Numbered from the stretch's first letter, positions 49,201 to 56,517 are shown. The stretch is 64,000 nt of DNA from Candidatus Heimdallarchaeota archaeon (GCA_019058275.1 JAHLVW010000036.1:1-64000); one strand, 5' to 3'. Translations and numbers: made by a program. Notes: generated from the sequence alone by a model not told the origin.

Positions 49201-52200
49201 CAACTATGGAAGTTGTAAAGAAAACCCTGCGTTTGAAGGAAGATCCAACTTTAATTAAACCTCAGCAAATTATTCCAAAAATTACTGCCCAAACTGGTAG
49301 TATGCAAGATGAGGGGATAGTTAAAGCTGTTGTTGATTTAATTTCCGAAAAAACTGGTTATCCAATAGATATGATTGAGCCAAATATGCATTTAGAGGAA
49401 GACTTGGGGATTGACACAGTAAAGCAAGCTGAATTATTTGGTGTCATAAGAACTAAATACAGTTTACCTCGAGAGGAAGGCGTAAGAATCCAAGAATACT
49501 TCTCAGTAAATAAAATCGCTGAATATATTACTTCTAGAATTTCAGGAGAAATTCAACCTTCGAGTGTAGACTCAGGTGTTCAAATACAACAGAGTACTTC
49601 CTCATCTCATAAAGAGATAGCAAAGGAAATTACTCTTCTAATTTCTGAGAAAACTGGTTATCCAACAGATATGATAGAAGCTGATATGGAATTAGAAGAA
49701 GATCTTGGTATAGACACAGTTAAGCAAGCAGAAATGTTTGGAATCATCAGAACAAAATGGAATCTACCAAGAGAGGAAGGTATTCGTATACAAGAGTATT
49801 CAACTGTCAATAAAATTGCTGAATATATTCTGAAAAGAGTTAGTGATGCTTCACAAACTTCAACTGAAGTAGTAGCTGAAACAACAACCTCAACAGAAGA
49901 TATCTATGTACCTGCTAAACGATTGGTCTTACAATTAATTGAATCACCTATGCCCAAAGCTGAAAAAATCAAATTAAAGGATAAAAAATTCATTATCGCT
50001 GGTGAAACAGGACCATTCACTACTAAACTAATTTCACTACTAGGAGACAAGAAAGCTAATCTAATAAAACATCTTGATTTGAAAACTCTTAACTCGAGAG
50101 AGAAAATACTCAAAGAAATACCTGAAGATGTTATAGATGGCTTGATTTACATTGAACCAAAAACTAGTCAGAAAAATAAGCACAACTTAACAGCTAGAAT
50201 CTTCTTCACTCTTTGTCGTGATATCAACTATTCTGATTCACCTTTAGTATTAACCATAAGCGAAAACATAACCTCTTTTGGTTGGAATGGTAAGCATAAA
50301 CCAATTTCTGGTTCACTTACTGGATTAACTAAAGCCATTGCTCGTGAATTTACAAATAGTAGAGTTAAATGTGTTGCGTGTAATGATCCTAAATATGCTA
50401 TCGATGAAATCTGTGCAGGAGATGGATCTATCGAAGTTTCCTATACAGAGGATGGTAAAAGAAAAGTTTTCGTTACAGTGGAAACTCCTGTTGAAGTTAC
50501 TGATCAACCGTTTACAATCTCAAAGGATGAATTGGTAATTATTACTGGTGGAGCTCTAGGAATTACTCATCAAATTTCTAAAGAATTAGCGAAAAGATAT
50601 CAACCCAAATTAGCTTTGGTTGGCATTGAAACTCTCCCAGATAATATTGATGAAATAGCCAATTATAGTGAAGAAAGGTTAGCTCAATTAAAAGATCAAT
50701 TGATTAGTGATTTAAAACAAAGAGAAGAAAGAGTTACTCCGGTTCTAATAGAAAAGGAATGGTCAAAAATCAGCAAAGCAATTGATGTTAAAAAAGGGAT
50801 CGAAGAGCTAACTGCACTAGGTAGTGTTGTAAAATATTACTCAACTAATGTCGTAAATACCGAACAAATGAAATCTACCATTGAACAAATTGGTGCTGAT
50901 TTTGGTCAAGAAATTATTGGTATAATTCATGGTGCAGGTTTAGAAATTTCTAGATTAATTAAAGATAAAAAACCAGAGGAATTTGATCTTGTTTACAATG
51001 TAAAAGCCATTGGCTTAGATAACCTAATTCAAAACATAAACATGAAGAAGGTAAAATTCGTCAAATGCTTTTCATCAGTTGCTGGTAGATATGGTAATGG
51101 TGGCCAAGTCGACTATTCAGCTGCTAATGATTATCTCTCCAAGAATTGTTGGCAATTAAGGTCAAAAGGAATTCGTGCAACTTCTATTTGTTGGTCTGCT
51201 TGGGGTGAAGTGGGTATGGCAACAAGAGGGTCTATTATGACAGTTTTGAAATATGCTGGCGTAACTCCTATAACTGTCAATGATGGAGTGGCAGCTTTCA
51301 TAAATGAACTCGAGTATGGTTTAGAACCTGAAGTTGTTATTGCTGGAAAACTTGGTGTGTTAATGGAATCACCTTCTGCTTTCATTCAAGTCGACAAGAA
51401 TTTTTATCCATTAATTGGCAAGATAAAAAGAAACTTTGATGGTTCTATTGTTAGTATTAGGAACTTCACATTAGATAATGATCTCTACTTAAATCATCAC
51501 AGATTTGATAATATTCCATATCTCCCCGCTGTGATTGGCTTAGAGATTTTCGCAGAACTAGCAAAAATTGCATTTCCAAAATCAAAACTTGCTGGGTTTA
51601 ATGATGTGGAATTCAAATCAGCTATAAAATTCACAAATGATAAATCCAGAATTCTGAAAGCACGATTGAACTATTCAACAAAGAACCCAGAATGCACCAT
51701 CTTTTCAGAATTTGTTAAGGATGGTGTAACGATTGGGAAACCAAATACACACTTTAAAGCCAAAATAATTCTAGGACAAACCAAAGAAGAAATAGTAAAG
51801 AAACCAAAACTTCAGAAAGGAAGCTTAGCAAATAAGAAGAATATATACGACATTCTACCTCATGGACCATTATTCCAAGTTCTCAAGGATATAAATGATG
51901 TTAGCCAAGAAATAATTGCTAAAACCTCCATTCCAGTTAAGAATCACTTCAATTTTGAAAATATAGGATTTACATCAATGCCTTTAACCTTGGAAGCAGC
52001 TTTTCAAGCAATGGGAATACTTGATATAGTTAAGCATGAAAAACTTGGGCTTCCATTTGGTATAAAATCCTTAACCTTTAATAAAACTGATGAACCACCT
52101 GCTTTTGTATTAGGTTCAAAAATAGATGAAACTGATTTTGGTAGTCTATATGATTTTAAAGTAATCTCACAATCTGGTAAATCCCTACTAAAAGTAGAGG

Positions 52201-53000
52201 GGTATGCAACTGTTCAAGTTGATTTCAGAGCAGAGCTAGTTGGTACGCAAACCATCCAATTAAATCGAGTAAAAAGATTGTTTGATATAACGAAAGGAGC
52301 TCATCTTGAAGTTATTAGTGTAAATCAAATCAAAGAGAATTTAAAAGATACTGATTTCATAGATAAAAACCTTCATCCAGAAGAAAAAGAGAAGCTAGCA
52401 TCCATTAAGGTTGAAAAGAAAAGAGACGAATGGTTTGCTGGTTTAATAGCAATTAAACAAGCACTGCAAAAAATGGATCCAAATCTAAATCCAAATGCAA
52501 TTAAAATTTCAAAGACTGAACTTGGAAAACCATTTATTCAATTGGACAAGAAAAAATCCCCAATCCATCTATCCATTACTCATAGCAATGGTTTTGCTGT
52601 TGGGATAGTAGATCCAACATCAAACACAGGAATTGATCTCGAGATCAAAGAAAAAAGAGATGATTCATTTGTGAAGGAGCTTATTGGACCACAAGAACAA
52701 GAGTTACTAAAGAATGAACAGATGGATATTACAGAAGAATTACTTACGAAAATCTGGACCGCAAAAGAAGCAGCTTCTAAAGTTCTTGGAGTAGGCTTGA
52801 ATATCGATTTACATGATCTAATTATTAGTAATATTAAAGATCAAGAAATAACTCTACAAATCGATCCTGTAAAGATTCCTGAAGAAGGCAAAAAGTATCT
52901 AGATAAAAAATTGATACGAAAATCAAACCTTGAATTGATTGCTAAAATAGCACAAAATGAGGAATTTGTTGCATCAATATGTCAAATTAATAGTAAATAA
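42255..53000 (+). CDS. multidomain type I fatty-acid/polyketide synthase-like megasynthase (NMO-NMO-KS-AT-KS-ACP-ACP-KR-DH-PPTase)
   Basis: Uninterrupted 3581-aa ORF with GGAG ribosome-binding site; catalytic motifs for each domain recognised directly (see domain entries). Confidence 0.93.
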   Translation: MVSRYDFENIISKHKPILAYNPQGISDVTLIKSVVESGGIGLVDLERLQDDTIQELLQNCSQNINDSWGIRISSKEQLKLVLTQHEDSFPLILVIGDFKLTSTDLQKIKAKSIVLLAEVISLEEAYDKKWAEVFIVKGNEAAGRVGDQTSFILAQQFADAGLPFIVQGGIGLYTTPAVFAVGAKAIVLDTQLFLTPESPLSNQVKEFLSKLDATDTKVLGESTSKKYRVYARLGTKIVREIVQKEKELLELTKKERTKVFQEILLSKRDMFDKDDISNCLIPIGQDIPFAGILTAKFKDVNGIINGLLKQAKKQIKEAIMNYPFRENTEIAKTLGVKYPLIQGPMANVSESPKFAKVTSNAGALPFLALGSLFPNQTRTLISETKKALGEKPFGCGLIGLEANKTARDEHLKIIKELKPPFVVVAAGTIDQAKEIMNYDIETFLHTPSPLIFAEAIESNVYSLILEGMECGGHIGVLTSFVLWELSLHQLAKLEDSIKNSNKKVTVAFAGGIGDRFSAAIAGVVSSSLPELMNGVMWVGSAYILVKEIVETGAIQPLYQQLALNAKETMVMGETVNTRARSIPTPFAREIIKRELDRIHEGISLKERKHQYERDNLGATRVAALGEIWNPDGEDDKPNRFMFVDEKVQHKKGNYLIGQIVTSLRCIRSIDNLHDELIMNSQKVVTKKGMELAEKLRQISEQVLKIPEKKIDPVSTDISYQEVNTDIFESEGIAVIGLGCVFPDAPNIKTYWKNILKKVYSIKEISKKRWHGDINLFYSEDRNMPNKTYAKIAAEIEDLKFNSIEFKIPPKVTITMGKTQKLALMAAKEALSDSGLLEKGVDNNRTAVIIGNSMGDEIRGDRTRKIYVPEFLASIEKTSSFKDIDKKSWENIRKEVFDDYESKLSPINEDAMPGELSNIIAGRIANVFNLRGKSMTTDAACASSLAALNVAVKGLLDKEYNVALCGGVDCSLDPTTFVKFAKIGAISAEGSFPFDARANGFVMGEGAGFCVLKRLSEAVKDGNKIYAVFRGFGAASDGKGKGITAPNPIGQKLAIERALDQAGLTFSDIQYVEAHGTSTTVGDVIEMQVLNEMAQDIKPASIAIGSIKSQIGHLKSAGGIASIIKTALALHHKILPPSINFKTPNPKIDWATSPFYVNINKQDWKLPSTGFRAAGISSFGFGGTNYHAIIEEYIPGKTRGHLPTLISSKELQNILAGAHIAQGLSTSAEFEKVLDTSKWQDYIGKNISLEIEPIFFGGNSEQELIDSINDYKGAIPQSTFKTDGTGFRVRNLTVQSLDNLSKKIKASITCSSLEDLPKTLDTLVEGIKEKRKRKLLMNKGMFFSDDHSLGKIAFLFPGQGSQYLRMGKELFEKYTIVQETFNEADEITKELIGFPISDVIFTNGKSDEEAVAQLKETEITQPAIFTLNIAIFRLLKSFGIEPDFVAGHSMGEYAALVASGILSLRDGFLAIVPRGQTMSKFKSKDKGTMASIGAGYEVVDEVLKTIDEYVIAANKNSPKQTVISGSTVGVKAAVKAFTDKGIPAIPLPVSAAFHSKIVEIAVVEFRKALKKLKYKKPLILISSNVTGELYPTTRKEIIDLLCAQVCSPVEWIKQITDMYEKHGARTFIEIGPKYVLTSFNRGILEEKTDVLSLASNHPKRGAIQHFSEVIGALGTYCYPIKYPALESTIYTPEFRNPLERFYTKRVISRESVRQTIVKKSPFDILINSKLKSLVKEDSFSDYLKLQAPAISAFLEVGYETYKTTIAEAMKEKERFDKLQINTEAIGITGVSIGLPGRDRKVFDESNFDAILAGENFIDLIPMEYRKKMVDKNIVRLVKDAIKGAQFQTISDVSEVIKLAAQKGQFNLSEEYGVDVGFTEILDITFQLAFAAGIEAMRDAGIPLMPLKVKTSVGKEITKGWALPESLRNETGIIFASAFPAYSNLISVVSEYLADKYANKNREEINLLFDELIDQISNKTSKERIQQWFLNNKSQIATDKESQFQFSRKFLFEILSMGHSQFAQFIRARGPNTQVNAACSSTTQAVAIAEDWIRTSRCKRVIVIAADDVTNEVMLEWIGSGFLAVGAATTLEKVEEAALPFDKRRHGMIIGMGAVGIVIEAESAIQKRGVKPIVDLLGTHIVNSAFHGTRLDRDHISSQVDEFITNIERRHGITREEIARELVFVSHETYTPARGGSASAEVDALRKTFGSMIDKIVIANTKGFTGHAMGAGIEDVVAVKILEKGIVPPVANWKELDPELGHLNLSKGGKYNVKYALRFAAGFGSQLTLVLYRLNTSLNRLEGVGYEQWLNSLGGTKSTMEVVKKTLRLKEDPTLIKPQQIIPKITAQTGSMQDEGIVKAVVDLISEKTGYPIDMIEPNMHLEEDLGIDTVKQAELFGVIRTKYSLPREEGVRIQEYFSVNKIAEYITSRISGEIQPSSVDSGVQIQQSTSSSHKEIAKEITLLISEKTGYPTDMIEADMELEEDLGIDTVKQAEMFGIIRTKWNLPREEGIRIQEYSTVNKIAEYILKRVSDASQTSTEVVAETTTSTEDIYVPAKRLVLQLIESPMPKAEKIKLKDKKFIIAGETGPFTTKLISLLGDKKANLIKHLDLKTLNSREKILKEIPEDVIDGLIYIEPKTSQKNKHNLTARIFFTLCRDINYSDSPLVLTISENITSFGWNGKHKPISGSLTGLTKAIAREFTNSRVKCVACNDPKYAIDEICAGDGSIEVSYTEDGKRKVFVTVETPVEVTDQPFTISKDELVIITGGALGITHQISKELAKRYQPKLALVGIETLPDNIDEIANYSEERLAQLKDQLISDLKQREERVTPVLIEKEWSKISKAIDVKKGIEELTALGSVVKYYSTNVVNTEQMKSTIEQIGADFGQEIIGIIHGAGLEISRLIKDKKPEEFDLVYNVKAIGLDNLIQNINMKKVKFVKCFSSVAGRYGNGGQVDYSAANDYLSKNCWQLRSKGIRATSICWSAWGEVGMATRGSIMTVLKYAGVTPITVNDGVAAFINELEYGLEPEVVIAGKLGVLMESPSAFIQVDKNFYPLIGKIKRNFDGSIVSIRNFTLDNDLYLNHHRFDNIPYLPAVIGLEIFAELAKIAFPKSKLAGFNDVEFKSAIKFTNDKSRILKARLNYSTKNPECTIFSEFVKDGVTIGKPNTHFKAKIILGQTKEEIVKKPKLQKGSLANKKNIYDILPHGPLFQVLKDINDVSQEIIAKTSIPVKNHFNFENIGFTSMPLTLEAAFQAMGILDIVKHEKLGLPFGIKSLTFNKTDEPPAFVLGSKIDETDFGSLYDFKVISQSGKSLLKVEGYATVQVDFRAELVGTQTIQLNRVKRLFDITKGAHLEVISVNQIKENLKDTDFIDKNLHPEEKEKLASIKVEKKRDEWFAGLIAIKQALQKMDPNLNPNAIKISKTELGKPFIQLDKKKSPIHLSITHSNGFAVGIVDPTSNTGIDLEIKEKRDDSFVKELIGPQEQELLKNEQMDITEELLTKIWTAKEAASKVLGVGLNIDLHDLIISNIKDQEITLQIDPVKIPEEGKKYLDKKLIRKSNLELIAKIAQNEEFVASICQINSK
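43215..44340 (+). other. domain: second NMO / PfaD-FabK-like enoyl reductase TIM barrel (approximate bounds)
   Basis: VKYPLIQGPMANVSESPKFAKVTSNAGALPFLALG...LEGMECGGHIGVLTSFVLW...FAGGIGDRFSAAI. Confidence 0.82.
44440..45830 (+). other. domain: ketosynthase KS1 (approximate bounds)
   Basis: IAVIGLGCVFPDAPNIKTYW; TTDAACASSLAALN (Cys codon 45072-45074); VEAHGTSTTVGD; IGSIKSQIGHLKSAGG. Confidence 0.95.
46300..47260 (+). other. domain: acyltransferase AT (approximate bounds)
   Basis: IAFLFPGQGSQYLRMGKELF; FVAGHSMGEYAALVASG (Ser codon 46596-46598); LPVSAAFHSKIVE. Confidence 0.93.
47595..49130 (+). other. domain: second, divergent ketosynthase KS2 (approximate bounds)
   Basis: GITGVSIGLPGRDRKVFDESNFDAILAGENFID; VNAACSSTTQAVAIAEDWI (Cys codon 48363-48365); VSHETYTPARGGSASAEVDAL; NTKGFTGHAMGAG. 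Confidence 0.88.
49300..49540 (+). other. domain: acyl carrier protein ACP1 (approximate bounds)
   Basis: VVDLISEKTGYPIDMIEPNMHLEEDLGIDTVKQAELFGVIRTKYSLPREEGVRIQEYFSVNKIAEYI; Thr codon 49416-49418. Confidence 0.9.
49610..49830 (+). other. domain: acyl carrier protein ACP2 (approximate bounds)
   Basis: ITLLISEKTGYPTDMIEADMELEEDLGIDTVKQAEMFGIIRTKWNLPREEGIRIQEYSTVNKIAEYI; Thr codon 49716-49718. Confidence 0.9.
49930..51370 (+). other. domain: ketoreductase KR with N-terminal structural half (approximate bounds)
   Basis: ELVIITGGALGITHQISKELAKRYQPKLALVG; IIHGAGLEISRLI; CFSSVAGRYGNGGQVDYSAANDYLSK (Tyr codon 51114-51116). Confidence 0.92.
51400..52240 (+). other. domain: hot-dog dehydratase (PS-DH-like; approximate bounds)
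   Basis: LYLNHHRFDNIPYLPAVIGLEIFAELAKIAFPK (H-x-LP motif, 51495-51530); HGPLFQVLKDIND second hot-dog half. Confidence 0.85.
52270..53000 (+). other. domain: C-terminal Sfp/AcpS-type 4'-phosphopantetheinyl transferase (approximate bounds)
   Basis: SKTELGKPFIQL...IHLSITHSNGFAVGIV...TGIDLEIKEKR...KIWTAKEAASKVLGVGL (TGG codon 52755). Confidence 0.9.
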
Positions 53001-53100
53001 TTGACCAATTGAAATCCAAATGAAAGTAAACTAGAAATTATATCAATAGGTAATTTTTAAAGATGTAGCACTCAATTATTGTTTGAGATAGTCAAAAGAT

Positions 53101-53143
53101 AGCTGGAAAATTGCAGATGATGTCCTCATCTGCAATTTCAGCT
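53101..53143. other. strong inverted repeat / stem-loop
   Basis: AAATTGCAGATGA-TGTCC-TCATCTGCAATTT 13-bp perfect stem, extended by AGCTG/CAGCT. Confidence 0.7.
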
Positions 53144-53164
53144 ATAATTTCTAGGTGAATTGAA

Positions 53165-55018
53165 ATGGCATTTGCTACGAGATCGAAATTTTTCTGGTCA
53201 AGGTTTATTGCAACTTGCGTGAAATATTTGGGAGTAGCAAATACTCAGCATCTTAGATATATTGCTGAAAAAATTCTTCCAACTGAAATGAGTCGTCAAA
53301 ATATTCTATATCATGTAAGAATTGCTGAAGAAAAGGGCTGGATAGCAACATTTTCTTCTGCTTTAGAGATGACTCATGAAAATGAAATTCTCTTTCGTAA
53401 AGCATTCCTTAAAACCATTCAAGAGAAAGTATCAGCTCAGAGATTTGTTATCTTTGGAACTGATGGTTTTGAACCAACAGCAGAAGAAAGGATAATTGAG
53501 GTTTGTAAAGAAGCAAATTTGGATCCAATCTCAATTCTAGAACCAAATATACTAGCTGTTATTACTGATAATTCTATTAAGCGATTAAGCTCAACAAAAG
53601 CAGATGCAGCTGGAAATCGATCTTTATTTATGGTTCTCTTACGATTTGGTTGGTTCTGGTTAAATATAAATCCCAATCAATCTCTCAAAATAATTGAAGT
53701 TCTAAAAAGCAATTCGTCAAAGCATCACTTTAATGATCATTATAAAATTGATACTGACCTTCTTTGGATTTCAAGTCTCTTGGAATTAGAAACATTGCCT
53801 GAAATAGACGTTGAAGATTTAAAGGACTATTTATTGGATTGCATCAAGTTTGCTGGTAATAAGAAAAGAACTGATATTATGAATCTAATGAGTATGACTT
53901 TACTAATCTCTGGTCGATATTTGGTTTCTTATAATGAGTTAGCGTTAGCAGAAGAGTATCTTAATCGAGGAATAAAATATCTACGTTTTAGTCAAAGGAA
54001 ATCAATTTTAATGCGTAAATTGCATGTAGATGGATTATTTGACCTTGGTTACATTTATACACAACAAGGATGGTTTTACAAAGCCTTAGGTATTTACGAG
54101 AATATTGAGCGAATAATCGAAGAAGAATTCAAGAAAAACGAACCTACAAGTAATCTTTTTGGTCGATTAGAACTAGCAAAATCTGAATTATATCTAATGA
54201 TGGCTTATCCATCATATACATTTCAAGATGAAGATTATAGAGCAGCATTGCTAAAAGCATCAAAACACGCAAGAAAAGCATTAAGGCTTTATCAGGTAAG
54301 TAAGAACAAGTTGCGAGTAACAGAAATTACATTGCTAAGTTCTTGGATAAATGCTTTAATTGGACGAATAAAACGAGCTGAACAGCTCCTCAAAAGAGGA
54401 GCAAAAGAGCTTGTTGCTCCTGTTCCTCCAAAATTAAATGTTCTATATTACAATGCTCAAGCTGAGATTTATAGAAAGGAAGGAAATTTTTCTGCAGCTA
54501 TAAAAAGTATTTCCCAATCATTTGATTATCTGAAAATTCTAGGTCAAACAATAGCTAAGCTATTCTGCATGACAAGATTGGCGGAATTACATGTCCATTT
54601 ATCAAAATCTGAAAATAGAATGTCATTCATTTCATTTGGTAATGTCACTAATTTATTTGGAAAACAAATTTCTGATATGATTAGTCATATTTTTCTCGAG
54701 AATAATAAAGCATTAACTGAACACTCTGCTATAGTTTCCTTCTTTATAACTGAGAAGGCATTAGAATCTCACCCAGAGATAAGTACTTATGTTGAATTTC
54801 TACCTGCTGATAATATTTCACCAGTACTTTTAGGAGAATCATTCACAATATTGCCTGAACATATTATCAATCACAACGGATACAATAAAGGAAAATCCAT
54901 TTGCATTGTAGGAACAATGGATTCAAAAGAAACAACTGATGATTTTCATGTAAGTAATTTCCATGATGAAATGGAAAAATTTGATGATATCTTTCAACAT
55001 CTATTATCAAAGAAGTGA
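53165..55018 (+). CDS. large protein with N-terminal HTH-like region and TPR-like repeats (putative regulator)
   Basis: 617 aa; N-term VKYLGVANTQHLRYIAEKILPTEMSRQNILYHVRIAEEKGWI resembles winged HTH; LALAEEYLNRGIKYL, DLGYIYTQQGWFYKALGIYENIE, YYNAQAEIYRKEGNFSAAIKSISQSFDYL are TPR-like. Confidence 0.65.
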   Translation: MAFATRSKFFWSRFIATCVKYLGVANTQHLRYIAEKILPTEMSRQNILYHVRIAEEKGWIATFSSALEMTHENEILFRKAFLKTIQEKVSAQRFVIFGTDGFEPTAEERIIEVCKEANLDPISILEPNILAVITDNSIKRLSSTKADAAGNRSLFMVLLRFGWFWLNINPNQSLKIIEVLKSNSSKHHFNDHYKIDTDLLWISSLLELETLPEIDVEDLKDYLLDCIKFAGNKKRTDIMNLMSMTLLISGRYLVSYNELALAEEYLNRGIKYLRFSQRKSILMRKLHVDGLFDLGYIYTQQGWFYKALGIYENIERIIEEEFKKNEPTSNLFGRLELAKSELYLMMAYPSYTFQDEDYRAALLKASKHARKALRLYQVSKNKLRVTEITLLSSWINALIGRIKRAEQLLKRGAKELVAPVPPKLNVLYYNAQAEIYRKEGNFSAAIKSISQSFDYLKILGQTIAKLFCMTRLAELHVHLSKSENRMSFISFGNVTNLFGKQISDMISHIFLENNKALTEHSAIVSFFITEKALESHPEISTYVEFLPADNISPVLLGESFTILPEHIINHNGYNKGKSICIVGTMDSKETTDDFHVSNFHDEMEKFDDIFQHLLSKK

Positions 55019-55123
55019 AAAAACTGCATTTGTGAGCAATCAAGTGTAAAGAAAATGTTTATAATTTTAAGTGGGAATTTTTCATTACATATAACTAGGA
55101 GTTTACAATTATGATGAGGAATC

Positions 55124-55360
55124 ATGTTTGCTAACATTTTAAGAACATTACCCCCTAGTGCAAACTTTGTCTTTTATGTTCTCGATCGTTTAGGTCCACT
55201 ACCACGTAATAGAATTCTGGTTGAAACAAAATTACCAGATAGAACAGTAGGATATGCACTCGAGATATTATTGAAGAAAGGTCTTGTTACTAGAATGTTA
55301 GATGAAAAAGATGCTAGATTAAGAATCTATCAAGTACCTTCTCCAATAATCTTAACTTAG
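55124..55360 (+). CDS. small winged-helix (MarR-like) DNA-binding protein
   Basis: VFYVLDRLGPLPRNRILVETKLPDRTVGYALEILLKKGLVTRMLDEKDARLRIYQV. Confidence 0.78.
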   Translation: MFANILRTLPPSANFVFYVLDRLGPLPRNRILVETKLPDRTVGYALEILLKKGLVTRMLDEKDARLRIYQVPSPIILT

Positions 55361-56517
55361 GATTTCGTAGGTTTGATTAATTGGAAGTTTGCATTGGCCG
55401 CTATCAATGAAATCTCTTTGTTGGAGAGTGGCTTTATTTCTTTCTCTTTTTGATTTTCAAATCCTAGACAAGATGACAAACAGAATTCACTTTTATAGTT
55501 TGTATTGAAAGGATGTTTAATCTTCTCTTTATTCAAAGCCAAAAGAGGATAATAAATAGGAATGTTGTTTTGGAATCCCTTTTCTGGAATTCTATCCATA
55601 AGTGTTGTAGAAGCATTACCAAAAGAGATTCCACCGATCATCTTGTCTTGCATAATTATCTCAGCAATTTTCAAACAGATTTTATCACAAATTGAACATT
55701 GTAACCTACTCATAGTTACTTCATTCAAAATTTTAGAGAAATCTACAATGTAATGATAATTGGCTTTTCGAGGTTGAATAAACTCAAATAACCTAAGCTG
55801 TTCATTGATTGCTGTTTTGTTGTTTTCAAATTCACCATTTGTATAAACAAAAGCTATAGGTGAAACAATTGCCCCTCTCTTACAAAGCAAAAAAGAGGCA
55901 ATAGCATCTTCAATAGATCCTCTAAGAATTGCTGCAATGGTACCTTGAGTTCCTTGTGGTAATCCACCTTGACTCTCATGCTTTTCGCTAAAAATGAAAG
56001 CAAAATTATCTCTAACTTCAATAGAAATTTTGGTCATTGGTTCAGTAAGATTTACTGAAAGATTCAATTCGTCTTTTAGAGCTTCAAAAATAACTTCTCC
56101 AATTAATCTTTCTAAATCTTTTGAAGTATAATTATGTGTGCCAACTCTACGAGCTCGAACAGCAAAAGTACTATTAGGTTTCAGAACTTTTTTGGCTAAT
56201 GCCAGTGCCACATTACCAATATCCTCGATTTTACAACTGGTTCTGTGGACCAAGCTAATAGATGTAACACCCATCACAAAATTAGATACTGTTGATTGGA
56301 TTTTTTCAATAATCTGCTCCTTCTCAGATTCATCACTAGGAGCTTCTAAAGTGATAATTAAACGTCCCCAAGATCGATTTATTTTAACATCAGGTTTTTC
56401 TATGTCAATCTTTTTTAAAATTGATCGAATGTTTTCAGCTAAACGGATTTCCATATACCTGCGAACTGGGGGACTTTTTAAACCAAGTTCTCCAAATCTA
56501 ACAAAAAATTCTAGCAA
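55357..56517 (-). CDS. ThiI-like THUMP-domain protein with degenerate PP-loop
   Basis: THUMP-like N-terminus; FSEKHESQGGLPQGTQGTIAAILRGSIEDAIASFLLCKRGAIVSPIAFVYTN aligns to ThiI but lacks SGGxDS. Confidence 0.75.
   Translation of the reverse strand: MLEFFVRFGELGLKSPPVRRYMEIRLAENIRSILKKIDIEKPDVKINRSWGRLIITLEAPSDESEKEQIIEKIQSTVSNFVMGVTSISLVHRTSCKIEDIGNVALALAKKVLKPNSTFAVRARRVGTHNYTSKDLERLIGEVIFEALKDELNLSVNLTEPMTKISIEVRDNFAFIFSEKHESQGGLPQGTQGTIAAILRGSIEDAIASFLLCKRGAIVSPIAFVYTNGEFENNKTAINEQLRLFEFIQPRKANYHYIVDFSKILNEVTMSRLQCSICDKICLKIAEIIMQDKMIGGISFGNASTTLMDRIPEKGFQNNIPIYYPLLALNKEKIKHPFNTNYKSEFCLSSCLGFENQKEKEIKPLSNKEISLIAANANFQLIKPTKS

Noticed and set aside
44615-51385. Multiple antisense ORFs (60-127 aa) opposite the megasynthase
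   Set aside because: Low-complexity, hydrophobic/Ser-rich translations shadowing a strongly motif-bearing sense gene; typical of AT-rich codon mirror ORFs.
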